In this document: positions 31,570-40,297 of the stretch, in pieces | How positions within the stretch are numbered: position 1 is the stretch's first letter | How the letters are laid out: every line of letters starts with the position of its first letter | Source: Mycobacterium conspicuum | Lineage (GTDB): Bacteria > Actinomycetota > Actinomycetes > Mycobacteriales > Mycobacteriaceae | Direction: 5' to 3' | Length of the DNA stretch: 64,000 nt | NCBI RefSeq assembly: GCF_010730195.1 | Contig: NZ_AP022613.1 | Coordinates: forward strand, 4,154,001-4,218,000 | The notes under the pieces: generated by a model | Databases searched by the model: none | Told to the model about the DNA's origin: nothing | Seen by the model: the letters and a program-made list of their open reading frames with translations, nothing else | Translations under genes and position numbers: made by a program

Positions 31570-32223
31570 TCAGGCGGTCAGACTCGCGGGGTCCAGGCCG
31601 AGCACCTCGCCGATGCGCTCGGCGCTCACCGGACCCGCCCGCAGGATTCGCGGAGTCGCGCCGGTCAGGTCGACGATCGTCGACGCCGCCTGCTGCGCGG
31701 ACGGGCCCGCGTCGAGGTAGACCTCGACGAGATCGCCGAGCTGGCTGCGGGCCTCGTCGACGTCGACGGCGGGCGGGCGACCGGAGATGTTGGCGCTGGA
31801 CACCGCCATCGGGCCCACCTCGCGCAGCAGCTCAATAGCGACCGGGTGCAACGGCATTCGCAGCATCACGGTGCCGCGGGCATCGCCGAGGTCCCAGTGC
31901 AGCGACGGCGCCTGCTCCACCACCAGGCTGAGCGCACCCGGCCAGAATGCGCGGATCAGTTCGCGGGCGCCCTCCGGCATCACGTAGACCAGTCCCTCGA
32001 TGGTGTGCCAGGAACCCACCAGCACGCCCACCGGCATGTCGCGGGCCCGCCCCTTTGCCGATAACAGCGCACCCACCGCGGCGCTGTCGAAGGCGTCGGC
32101 GCCGAGGCCGTAGACGGTGTCGGTGGGCATGACCACCAGCCGTCCGCTTTTGAGCGCCCCTGCCGCCGAGGCGATTCCGCGCGCACGCTGCGCGGGGTCG
32201 GCGCAGTTGTAGATGTCAGTCAC
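31570..32223 (-). CDS. sua5: Threonylcarbamoyl-AMP synthase, Sua5/TsaC/YrdC family
   Basis: 217 residues, YrdC domain only. Makes threonylcarbamoyl-AMP for the t6A37 modification of ANN-decoding tRNAs. Visible family motifs: MPTDTVYGLGADAF, KGRARDMPVGVLV and MAVSSANISGRPPA. The GTG start overlaps the prmC stop by 4 bp (GTGA). Confidence 0.94.
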   Translation of the reverse strand: MTDIYNCADPAQRARGIASAAGALKSGRLVVMPTDTVYGLGADAFDSAAVGALLSAKGRARDMPVGVLVGSWHTIEGLVYVMPEGARELIRAFWPGALSLVVEQAPSLHWDLGDARGTVMLRMPLHPVAIELLREVGPMAVSSANISGRPPAVDVDEARSQLGDLVEVYLDAGPSAQQAASTIVDLTGATPRILRAGPVSAERIGEVLGLDPASLTA

Positions 32224-33059
32224 CGGTGCCGCCTGGCTGTGACGAACCTCGGCCGCCCAGCGAGATCTCGGCGGGCGTGGATGTCATCGAATAGCGTTGA
32301 GCTGTCGATCAATTCGACCGTCTTCGCTGAAGTGGTGTCGTCGTGCTCGACGGCGAACAGGCCACCGGCGCGCAGCCAGCGCCCGGCGAGGGCGACGACG
32401 GCGGTGATCACCCGCATGCCGTCGGGACCACCAAACAGCGCGTGATGCGGATCATGTTGGGCCACTTCCGGATCCAGCTCGGCAGCGTCCGGAATGTAGG
32501 GCGGATTGGCCACGACGACGTCGACCTGTGTCTCGAGTTCGGGAAGCAGGCCTTCGCCGGTGACGTCGGCGCGCAGCAATTCGACCGCCGTCCCCGCGGT
32601 ATTGCGGCGCGCATAATCCAGGGCCGCGTCCGAGTCGTCGATGGCAATGATGCGAGCACCGGGCCGGTGGTGGGCCAGTGCGGCGGCCAGCGCGCCCGAT
32701 CCGGTACACAGGTCGACGATCACCGGGCGCGGCGCAAGTTGTTGTGCGGTAACCCATTCCAAGAGGCATTCGGTCTCCGGGCGGGGTATGAACACGCCTG
32801 GGCCGACGTGGAGCTGCACCGGCCCGAACGCCACCGTCCCGGTGACGTGTTGCAGCGGCACGCGGCGCGAACGGGTGGCGACGGCCTCGCGGTAGCGCTC
32901 GAAAAATTCGTCGCCGGGCGGGTCCAGCAGGGCCAACCGGCCGCGGTCCACCCCGGCCAGGTGAGCGGCCAACTGCTCGGCATCGCAACGCGCGGAATCG
33001 ATTCCGGCGTCGGCAAGCAGCGCCGCCGCCGAGTCGATCGCCTGCCGCAGATCGCTCAT
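32220..33059 (-). CDS. prmC: Release factor glutamine methyltransferase PrmC (HemK)
   Basis: 279 residues. Methylates the Gln of the GGQ motif in release factors, the first of which is encoded just upstream. SAM-binding VDLCTGSGALAAAL and the glutamine-binding NPPYIP are present; PRPETE is also characteristic. ATG 33059 overlaps the prfA stop by 4 bp (ATGA). Confidence 0.96.
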   Translation of the reverse strand: MSDLRQAIDSAAALLADAGIDSARCDAEQLAAHLAGVDRGRLALLDPPGDEFFERYREAVATRSRRVPLQHVTGTVAFGPVQLHVGPGVFIPRPETECLLEWVTAQQLAPRPVIVDLCTGSGALAAALAHHRPGARIIAIDDSDAALDYARRNTAGTAVELLRADVTGEGLLPELETQVDVVVANPPYIPDAAELDPEVAQHDPHHALFGGPDGMRVITAVVALAGRWLRAGGLFAVEHDDTTSAKTVELIDSSTLFDDIHARRDLAGRPRFVTARRHR

Positions 33060-34144
33060 GTGGCCTGTTGCAATCGGGATTGTTTGTCGGCCTCGCTCAA
33101 CGCGTCGAACAGCGCGTCCAGGTCGCCGTCGAGCACCTGATCGAGGTTGTGCGCCTTGTAATTGATGCGGTGATCGGCGATCCGATTCTCCGGGAAGTTG
33201 TAGGTGCGGATCCGTTCGCTGCGGTCCACCGTACGGATCTGGCTGGCCCGGTCGGCCGACGCATCGGCCTGGGCCTGCTCCTCGGCGAGCGCCTGCAGTC
33301 GCGCGGCCAGCACCTGCAGGGCGCGGGTCTTGTTCTGCAGCTGCGACCGTTCGTTCTGGCAGGTGACCACGATCCCGGTGGGCAGGTGGGTGATTCGCAC
33401 CGCGGAGTCGGTGGTGTTGACGCCCTGGCCGCCCTTGCCGGAGGACCGGTAGACGTCGATGCGCAGATCCGATTCGTCGATCTGCACCTCCGCGACTTCC
33501 TCGGGTTCGGGGTAGACCAGCACGCCGGCCGCCGAAGTGTGCACGCGCCCTTGCGATTCCGTCACCGGGACACGCTGGACGCGGTGCACGCCGCCCTCGA
33601 ACTTCATCCGCGACCACACCCCGTCGGCGCTGTCGCCATCACTCGCGTTGCGATTAGAAATTGCCAGCGTCGCGTCCTTATAGCCGCCCAGGTCCGAGGT
33701 GGTCTCGTCCAGCACCGTCACGGTCCAGCCGTGTCGCTCGGCGTAGCGGATGTACATTCGGGCCAGATCGGCGGCGAACAATGCCGACTCTTCCCCGCCC
33801 TCACCGGATTTGACCTCGAGCACGATGTCGTCGGCGTCATGCGGGTCGCGCGGGGCCAGCATGTCGGTGAGTTGGGTGTCCAGTTCGGCGACGCGCGACT
33901 CCAGCTCGGCGACCTCGTCGGCGAACGATTCGTCGTCGACGGCCAGCTCGCGCGCCGTCTCCAGGTCGTCGCGCGCCGAGGCCAGTTTGCGGTAGGTGGC
34001 GACGATCGGCGCGAGACGGGCGAATCGGCGCCCGACCTTGCGCGCCTCGTCGGGCTTGCTGTGCAGTTCGGGATCGGCCAGCGCCTGCTCGAGCTCGGCG
34101 TGTTCGGCGAGCAGCACGTCGATCGTCTGTACGGGCTGCGTCAT
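33056..34144 (-). CDS. prfA: Peptide chain release factor 1
   Basis: 362 residues. Decodes UAA/UAG. PVT tripeptide (in RVPVTESQGRVHTS) for stop-codon recognition and GKGGQGVNTTDSAVR with the catalytic GGQ. Co-translated with its methylase prmC. Confidence 0.97.
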   Translation of the reverse strand: MTQPVQTIDVLLAEHAELEQALADPELHSKPDEARKVGRRFARLAPIVATYRKLASARDDLETARELAVDDESFADEVAELESRVAELDTQLTDMLAPRDPHDADDIVLEVKSGEGGEESALFAADLARMYIRYAERHGWTVTVLDETTSDLGGYKDATLAISNRNASDGDSADGVWSRMKFEGGVHRVQRVPVTESQGRVHTSAAGVLVYPEPEEVAEVQIDESDLRIDVYRSSGKGGQGVNTTDSAVRITHLPTGIVVTCQNERSQLQNKTRALQVLAARLQALAEEQAQADASADRASQIRTVDRSERIRTYNFPENRIADHRINYKAHNLDQVLDGDLDALFDALSEADKQSRLQQAT

Positions 34145-34216
34145 GTCGCACCTCCAAACGCGAACCGACGCCCGGCCTGCGCACGTTGCGGCACAGTTCG
34201 GGCGTCGGTAAGGCAG

Positions 34217-34444
34217 CTATTTGTTGGCTTCGGCGTTGGTGCGCTTGCCGTAGCGCTTCTCGAAGCGGGCCACGCGGCCGCCGCTGTCGAGGATCTTTTG
34301 CTTGCCGGTGTAGAACGGGTGGCACTGCGAGCACACCTCGACGTGGATCTGGCCGCCCGTCTTGGTGCTGCGGGTCTGGAAGGTGTTGCCGCACCCGCAC
34401 ACCACCGTCGTCTCTTCGTACGCGGGGTGAATGTCAGCTTTCAT
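34217..34444 (-). CDS. rpmE: Ribosomal protein bL31, zinc-binding (C+) form
   Basis: 75 residues. CGC and CSQC cysteines form the zinc site, so this is the C+ form used under zinc sufficiency. AAGGA ribosome site 6 nt before ATG 34444. Confidence 0.97.
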   Translation of the reverse strand: MKADIHPAYEETTVVCGCGNTFQTRSTKTGGQIHVEVCSQCHPFYTGKQKILDSGGRVARFEKRYGKRTNAEANK

Positions 34445-34524
34445 GATGTCCTTCTCGATCGTTTGCCGCCCTGACCGGGCAGAACTCCGAGAACCTTGGG
34501 CGGTTCCGGGGTGGTCGACCGTCG

Positions 34525-34530
34525 ATTATG
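34525..34530 (-). promoter_or_regulatory. Putative rpmE promoter -10
   Basis: Minus strand CATAAT preceded by TGG, an extended -10-like element. Predicts a leader of about 75 nt before rpmE. No clear -35; transcription may also continue from rho-fadD. Confidence 0.35.
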
Positions 34531-34594
34531 CCAGGTCAACCTACACAAGCCCAAACAGCGGGACGCGCCGCGGCATTCCCGGCGGGCCGGCGGG

Positions 34595-36163
34595 CTACGT
34601 GTAGACCCTGCTCCGCGCATCGCGCGTCCACAGCACACCGCCTTCGGGGGTCGCGCCGCGCGCGATCAGCTCCCGTTTGAGGATCTTGTTGGTCGCGGTC
34701 ATCGGCAGCCGGTCGGTCAGCCAGACGTAGCGCGGCCACGCCTTGGGCGACAAGTCGTGCTGTTCGGCCAGGAACGCGCCGAATTCCTCGGGCGTGAGCT
34801 CGGCGCCGTCGGCCAGCACGATCGCCGCCATCACCTGGTCACCGACGTTTTCGTCGGGCACGGCATACACGGCGACCTGGCTAATGGGCGTCAGCCGCTG
34901 CAGGATCCGTTCGATGGGCGCCGTGGTCATGTTCTCGCCGTCGACGCGCAACCAATCGCCGCTGCGGCCGGCGAAGTAGATCCACCCGTCGGCGTCGCGG
35001 TAGGCCAGGTCGCCCGACCAGTACATGCCGTTCCGAACGCGCGAGTCGGTGGCCTCCGGGTCGTTGTAGTAGCCGGCGAACATGCCCGCGCCCGTCGTGT
35101 TGACCAACTCGCCGATCGCCTCTTCGGCGTTGGTCAGGGCGCCGTCGGGGCCGAACACCGCGTCGGGACATTCGGCCAGCGTGTCCGGGTTGTAGATGCC
35201 CACCCCGGGAAAGCCCCGGCCCAGCGATCCGGGCGGACAGCCGTCTTCGCGGGTGATGATGATCGCGCCCTCGGTGGAGCCGAAACCGTCCCACACGATG
35301 CAGTCGAAACGGCGGCTGAATGCGGCGATGTCGCGATCGCTGGCCTCGTTGCCGAAGGCGACACGCAACGGGTTGTCGTGGTCGTCGGGCCGCTCGGGCG
35401 TGGCCAGCACGTACGCCAGCGGCTTGCCGACGTAGTTCATGTAGGTGGCGCCGTAGCGGCGCAGGTCGGGCAACAACCCGGATGCCGAGAACGTGGCGGG
35501 CACCATGGCGGTGCCGGCGCCCACCGCCACGCTCCAGCCCGCCATCAGCGCGTTGGAGTGAAACAGCGGCATCGACAGGTAGCAGACGTCGGACGCGGTG
35601 ACCTCGAATCGCTCGATGAGCGACAGGCCGGCGAACAGCACGACCAGGTGGGTGATCTGCACCGCCTTGGGCTCGCCGCTGGTCCCCGAGGTGAAGATCA
35701 TCATGAACGTGTCGGTGGGCGCGACCTCGCGGTGCGGGGACAGCGGGCCGGCGTCGGCGAGCAGGGCCGACCACGTTGCGCTGGTCACGTCCAGCACCTG
35801 GACGCCCGGTAGTTCCAGGCCGTCGAGCAACTCTTTGTGCGCCGGATCGGTGAGCAGGATCTGACAGTCGGCGCGCAGGATGTCGCGGGACAGCGCCTCG
35901 CCGCGGCGGGTGTCGTTGATCCCGCAGAGCACGTAGCCGCCGAGCGCGGCCGACGCCATGGCGGTGAGCATCTCGGGGGTGTTGCCCAGCAGCGCGCCGA
36001 CGTGCAGCGGCCGGTTTGGGTCAGCGGCGCGGATCAGGGCCGCCGCGGTGGCGGTGGCGCCCGCCAGATGTTCGCGCCAGGTCCAGACCGCGTCGCCGTA
36101 CTTGACGGCCGGTGTGTCCTGCTCGAGGCGCTCGCGAAGTAACTGCTGAAGGGTCTCCGCCAC
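34595..36163 (-). CDS. Acyl-CoA synthetase (FadD17/FadD1-like)
   Basis: 522 residues, ANL superfamily. AMP-binding P-loop MIFTSGTSGEPKAVQ, then GFGSTEGA, YWSGDLAYRDADGWIYFAGR and the C-terminal lysine in TATNKILKREL. Activates a carboxylic acid, probably a fatty acid or sterol-derived acid, as an acyl-adenylate then CoA thioester. GTG start 36163, 11 bp after the rho stop. In M. tuberculosis rho and rpmE are neighbours as I recall, so this gene is an insertion here or a loss there. Confidence 0.9.
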   Translation of the reverse strand: MAETLQQLLRERLEQDTPAVKYGDAVWTWREHLAGATATAAALIRAADPNRPLHVGALLGNTPEMLTAMASAALGGYVLCGINDTRRGEALSRDILRADCQILLTDPAHKELLDGLELPGVQVLDVTSATWSALLADAGPLSPHREVAPTDTFMMIFTSGTSGEPKAVQITHLVVLFAGLSLIERFEVTASDVCYLSMPLFHSNALMAGWSVAVGAGTAMVPATFSASGLLPDLRRYGATYMNYVGKPLAYVLATPERPDDHDNPLRVAFGNEASDRDIAAFSRRFDCIVWDGFGSTEGAIIITREDGCPPGSLGRGFPGVGIYNPDTLAECPDAVFGPDGALTNAEEAIGELVNTTGAGMFAGYYNDPEATDSRVRNGMYWSGDLAYRDADGWIYFAGRSGDWLRVDGENMTTAPIERILQRLTPISQVAVYAVPDENVGDQVMAAIVLADGAELTPEEFGAFLAEQHDLSPKAWPRYVWLTDRLPMTATNKILKRELIARGATPEGGVLWTRDARSRVYT

Positions 36164-36174
36164 AGCCTGAGAGG

Positions 36175-37998
36175 CTAGTCGTTATCCATGCCCGGCGTCG
36201 TCTTGGACACCTGGACCAGGAATTCGTAGTTGGTCTTGGTCTTGCGAAGCTGGCTCATCAGCAGGTCGATGGCCTGATGCGAATCCAGGCCGGAAAGCAC
36301 GCGGCGCAGCTTGTGCACGATGCCGAACTCGTCGGGCGAGAGCAGCAGCTCGTCCTTGCGGGTGCCGGACGGGTTCACGTCGACGGCGGGGAAGACCCGG
36401 CGCTCGGAGATCTTGCGGTCGAGCTTGAGCTCGGCGTTGCCGGTGCCCTTGAACTCCTCGAAGATCACCGTGTCACCGGTGGAGCCGGTCTCGACCATCG
36501 CGGTGGCGATGATCGTCAGCGATCCGCCCTCCTCGATGTTGCGGGCCGCACCCAGGAACCGCTTGGGCGGGTACAGCGCGGTGGAGTCGACACCGCCGGA
36601 CAGGATGCGACCCGACGCGGGCGACGCGTTGTTGTAGGCGCGCCCGAGGCGGGTGATCGAGTCGAGCAGCACCACGACGTCCTTGCCCTGCTCCACGAGC
36701 CGCTTCGCGCGCTCGATGGCCAGCTCGGCGGCCTGGGTGTGGTCCGACGGCGGCCGGTCGAAGGTGGAGGCGATGACCTCGCCCTTGACCGAACGCTGCA
36801 TGTCGGTGACCTCTTCAGGGCGCTCGTCGACGAGCACGACCATGAGGTGGCATTCCGGATTGTTCTTGGTGATCGCGTTGGCGATGTCCTGCAGGATCGT
36901 CGTCTTGCCGGCCTTGGGCGGCGACACGATCAGCGCACGCTGGCCCTTGCCGATCGGCATGATCAGGTCGATGACCCGGGTGGTCAGCCGGTCCGGCGTG
37001 GTTTCCAGCCGCAGCCGCTGGTTGGGGTATAACGGCGTCAATTTGGTGAAGTCGGGCCGCTTCTTGGCGTCCTCGACCGATCCGCCGTTGACGCTGTCCA
37101 GACGCACCAGCGGGTTGAACTTCTGCCGCTGGTTGGGCTGCTCGCCCTCCTTGGGCACGCGAACCGCACCGGTCACCGCGTCGCCGCGGCGCAGGCCGTT
37201 CTTGCGGACCATGTTCATCGAGACGTAGACGTCGTGCGGGCCGGCCAGGTAGCCGGAGGTGCGCACGAAGGCGTAGTTGTCGAGGACGTCGAGGATGCCG
37301 GCCACCGGCTGGACGACGTCGTCCTCGCGCAGTTCGGTGTCGCCACCCTCGCCGGTGCGTTCGCCGCGGCGCCTGCGGTCACGGAAGCGCCGGCCGCGCC
37401 GGCCTTGACGGCCTTCGCCGTCGTCGTCTTGCTGGTTTTGGTTCTGGTTCTGATTGGAGTCGCGACGCTGCTGGCCGCCCGAGCCTTGCTGGTCGCCGCT
37501 CTGGTCGCCGCCGCGGTCAGGTTCGCGCTTGCTGTCCTGCTGGGTGGACGTGTCCTCGTCGGGCCGGGTGGCCGCGCCCGATTCACGGGAGGCACCGCGC
37601 CGCTCGCGGCGGTTCTCCGAGCCCCCGGAATTCGCCGAATCGGGCTGGTCCCCTTGCGGCGCAGCCGCTTCAGGGCTTGGCGCGGGGGTGGATTCGCTGG
37701 AATCTTTGTGGTTTTCCTGGGGGGTGGCCGCGCCGTTGGCCTGTCCCTGTCCCCTGGTTTCCTGGATCGCGGCGATGAGTTCGTTCTTACGCATGCCCGA
37801 CGTGCCCTTGACACCGGCCCGATTGGCCAAGGCACGCAGTTCGGGCAGCACCATGGTGGACAGCGAACCCTTGTCGGCGCCTTTGTCGTTAGAAGCCGAG
37901 GATTGGGCGTCTTGATTGTTCGTGGTCACGGCGTCCGACCGCTGATTGCCGTCGGTACTTTCGCCAGCCGTGATGACGTTGAGGTCCGTATCAGTCAC
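36175..37998 (-). CDS. rho: Transcription termination factor Rho
   Basis: 607 residues. Residues 1-45 are a low-complexity head. About 45-80 is the Rho_N helical domain (LPELRALANRAGVKGTSGMRKNELI). About 85-215 is a disordered Gln/Asn/Arg/Asp-rich insertion with runs such as RDSNQNQNQNQQDDDGEG. The RNA-binding cold-shock domain and RecA-like ATPase follow (GKGQRALIVSPPKAGKTTI Walker A). The insertion is typical of actinobacterial Rho. In the bicyclomycin pocket this protein has Met (IATAMVETGS) where E. coli has Leu, as reported for resistant mycobacterial Rho. GTG start with GAAAGGAAA upstream. Confidence 0.97.
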   Translation of the reverse strand: MTDTDLNVITAGESTDGNQRSDAVTTNNQDAQSSASNDKGADKGSLSTMVLPELRALANRAGVKGTSGMRKNELIAAIQETRGQGQANGAATPQENHKDSSESTPAPSPEAAAPQGDQPDSANSGGSENRRERRGASRESGAATRPDEDTSTQQDSKREPDRGGDQSGDQQGSGGQQRRDSNQNQNQNQQDDDGEGRQGRRGRRFRDRRRRGERTGEGGDTELREDDVVQPVAGILDVLDNYAFVRTSGYLAGPHDVYVSMNMVRKNGLRRGDAVTGAVRVPKEGEQPNQRQKFNPLVRLDSVNGGSVEDAKKRPDFTKLTPLYPNQRLRLETTPDRLTTRVIDLIMPIGKGQRALIVSPPKAGKTTILQDIANAITKNNPECHLMVVLVDERPEEVTDMQRSVKGEVIASTFDRPPSDHTQAAELAIERAKRLVEQGKDVVVLLDSITRLGRAYNNASPASGRILSGGVDSTALYPPKRFLGAARNIEEGGSLTIIATAMVETGSTGDTVIFEEFKGTGNAELKLDRKISERRVFPAVDVNPSGTRKDELLLSPDEFGIVHKLRRVLSGLDSHQAIDLLMSQLRKTKTNYEFLVQVSKTTPGMDND

Positions 37999-38206
37999 GG
38001 ATTTCCTTTCTTCCCCTGCTGATCAGTCAGACAGGGGGTTATTTGCATTCAGCCAATTCGCCGAGTGCCCAATCGACTCTGCAACGATGATCGCCGGGAT
38101 CGGCGGTCAAACGGCGAACCTCGTTCACGAGAAGAATTTGGTAGTCGTCCTAGCGTCAAGGCAGTATTTATGCAGATGCAGATGCTGCGATTGCTGGACG
38201 GGTCCG

Positions 38207-38235
38207 AGGATAGCCCGCTTCTGGGTCGGAAGCAA
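38207..38235 (-). promoter_or_regulatory. Putative rho promoter with long leader
   Basis: Minus strand -35 TTGCTT (38230-38235), 17-bp spacer, -10 TATCCT (38207-38212). Transcription would begin near 38200, leaving an untranslated leader of about 200 nt before rho. Long leaders are used for Rho autoregulation in other bacteria. Other -35-like TTGAC sites lie further downstream in the leader. Confidence 0.45.
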
Positions 38236-38261
38236 GCAACCCCTCCTGCAAACGTTGCCGA

Positions 38262-39215
38262 TCAGCCGGGAACTGTGACTCCCGGGCTCCAGCGAACCGC
38301 GTCGCCGGCGGCCATCTCGGTAATGCTGAATCCGTTTGCGGGACCGTACTCCAGCGCTTCGCGCGGCAACTCCGGCTCCGTCGTCAGTGCGATCACCGAG
38401 GGACCTGCCCCGGAAAGCGTCGCTGACACGCCACAACGCCGCAGGACCCGCAGGTATTCCGCCGAAGCCGGCATCACCGCGGCGCGTTGCGGTTGATGAA
38501 GCGCATCTTCGGTGGCGGCCATCAACAGGTCGGGTCGTTCGGTGAGTGCCACCACCAGCAGTGCGGTGCGGCTGACGTTGAACCGCGCCTCGGAGTGGCT
38601 GACCTGGTCGGGCAGCAGCCCCCGGGTCTCGGCGGTCAGGGAGCGCTCTTCGGGGATCGCGAGGAAAATCCGGATATCGGGATGCAGCCGCAGCGGCACC
38701 GCCGAATAGCCGGGCCGCTCGCCGCTTCGGTCGATCCACGACACCACGGCGCCGCCCAACACGGCCGCCGCTGCGTTGTCGGGATGACCCTCAAACTCCG
38801 ACGACAACTGGATCAGTTGAGCTTGACTGAGCGGTCTGGAATCTCCTGAATCCATTTGCGCGACAAGGCCGTTGGCTGCCCCCAGGCCGCCGACCACAGC
38901 CGCCGCGGAGGACCCAAGACCGCGGGAATGCGGAATGACGTTGCGGCAGCGCACGACCAGACCACCGGCGCTGAACCCGGCCGCCTGCAATCCATGCTGG
39001 ACGGCGCGCACCACCAGGTGGCTCGGGCCCCGCGGCACCTCGTCGGCGCTTTCGCCGTCGACCACCACCTGCAAGCCGGATTCCGTTGTCTCGACGACGA
39101 TCTCGTCGCACAGGTTCAGCGCCAAACCGAGGCTGTCGAATCCCGGACCGAGGTTGGCGCTCGACGCCGACACCACGGCGGTGGTGATGAGGCCCGCGGG
39201 AAGCGCGATTGCCAC
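38262..39215 (-). CDS. thrB: Homoserine kinase ThrB
   Basis: 317 residues, GHMP kinase. Phosphorylates homoserine for threonine synthesis. The ATP-binding motif is HSRGLGSSAAAVVGG and the C-terminal glycine motif SGAGPSVIAL. GTG start 39215 overlaps the thrC stop by one base (TAGTG), so start choice is firm. Last gene of the argS-lysA-hom-thrC-thrB run. Confidence 0.96.
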   Translation of the reverse strand: MAIALPAGLITTAVVSASSANLGPGFDSLGLALNLCDEIVVETTESGLQVVVDGESADEVPRGPSHLVVRAVQHGLQAAGFSAGGLVVRCRNVIPHSRGLGSSAAAVVGGLGAANGLVAQMDSGDSRPLSQAQLIQLSSEFEGHPDNAAAAVLGGAVVSWIDRSGERPGYSAVPLRLHPDIRIFLAIPEERSLTAETRGLLPDQVSHSEARFNVSRTALLVVALTERPDLLMAATEDALHQPQRAAVMPASAEYLRVLRRCGVSATLSGAGPSVIALTTEPELPREALEYGPANGFSITEMAAGDAVRWSPGVTVPG

Positions 39216-40297
39216 TACACCAGCCCTAGCTTCTCGACCACGAGCACCGGGTCCACCGGCAGCGCGGACACCTGCGGCATGTCCCGCAGCGCCGTATCGG
39301 GATCCTTGAGGCCGTTGCCGGTCACGGTGCACACCACCGTCGACCCGCGCTCCACCCAGCCGTCTTCGATGGACTTGAGCAGGCCGGCGATGCTGGCGGC
39401 CGAGGCGGGCTCGACGAAGACGCCCTCGGAGCTGGCCACCAGGTGGTAGGCCGCCAGGATCTCCTCGTCGGTGGCGGCCAAAAACCGCCCGTTGGACTGC
39501 TGCTGCGCGTTGACGGCCGCCGTCCACGACGCCGGCGAGCCGATGCGGATCGCGGTGGCGATGGTCTCGGGGTTGCGCACCGGTTCGCCGTGCACCAGGG
39601 GCGCCGCGCCGGCGGCCTGGGTGCCCAGCATCCGGGGCAGCTTGTCGATCACGCCGTCCTGGTGATACTCGGTGTATCCCTTCCAATACGCGGTGATGTT
39701 GCCCGCGTTGCCGACCGGAAGGGCGTGGATGTCCGGCGCGGCGCCCAGCGCGTCGACGATCTCGAAGGCCGCCGTCTTCTGGCCCTCGATGCGCACCGGG
39801 TTGACCGAGTTGACCAACGAGATCGTCGGGAAATCGTTCGCCATCTTGCGGGCCAGTTCCAGGCAGTCGTCGAAGTTGCCGTCGATCTGGATGACCTTGG
39901 CGCCGTGCATGACCGCCTGCGCGAGCTTGCCCATCGCGATCTTGCCCTGCGGGATGAGGACCGCGCAGGTGATGCCGGCGCGCGCCGCGTAGGCCGCCGC
40001 CGACGCCGAGGTGTTTCCGGTGGAGGCGCACAACACGGCCTGTTGGCCGCGCGCCACCGCGTCGGTGACCGCCATCGTCATGCCGCGGTCCTTGAACGAG
40101 CCGGTGGGGTTGAGGCCCTCGACCTTGAGGTACACCGTGCAGCCGGTCTGTTCGGAGAGCCTGGCCGCCGGGATCAGCGGGGTGCCGCCCTCCTGCAGGG
40201 TGATCGGCGTCCAGTCCGCGGCCACCGGTAGGCGATCGCGATACGCCGCGATCACCCCCGGCCACGGTTGGTGAATGGCCGTGCGCGGAACGCTCAT
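39215..40297 (-). CDS. thrC: Threonine synthase ThrC
   Basis: 360 residues, PLP enzyme of fold type II. The PLP lysine is in NPTGSFKDRGMTMA and the phosphate-binding glycines in PVGNAGNITA. Converts phosphohomoserine to threonine. ATG overlaps the hom stop by 4 bp (ATGA). Confidence 0.97.
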   Translation of the reverse strand: MSVPRTAIHQPWPGVIAAYRDRLPVAADWTPITLQEGGTPLIPAARLSEQTGCTVYLKVEGLNPTGSFKDRGMTMAVTDAVARGQQAVLCASTGNTSASAAAYAARAGITCAVLIPQGKIAMGKLAQAVMHGAKVIQIDGNFDDCLELARKMANDFPTISLVNSVNPVRIEGQKTAAFEIVDALGAAPDIHALPVGNAGNITAYWKGYTEYHQDGVIDKLPRMLGTQAAGAAPLVHGEPVRNPETIATAIRIGSPASWTAAVNAQQQSNGRFLAATDEEILAAYHLVASSEGVFVEPASAASIAGLLKSIEDGWVERGSTVVCTVTGNGLKDPDTALRDMPQVSALPVDPVLVVEKLGLV

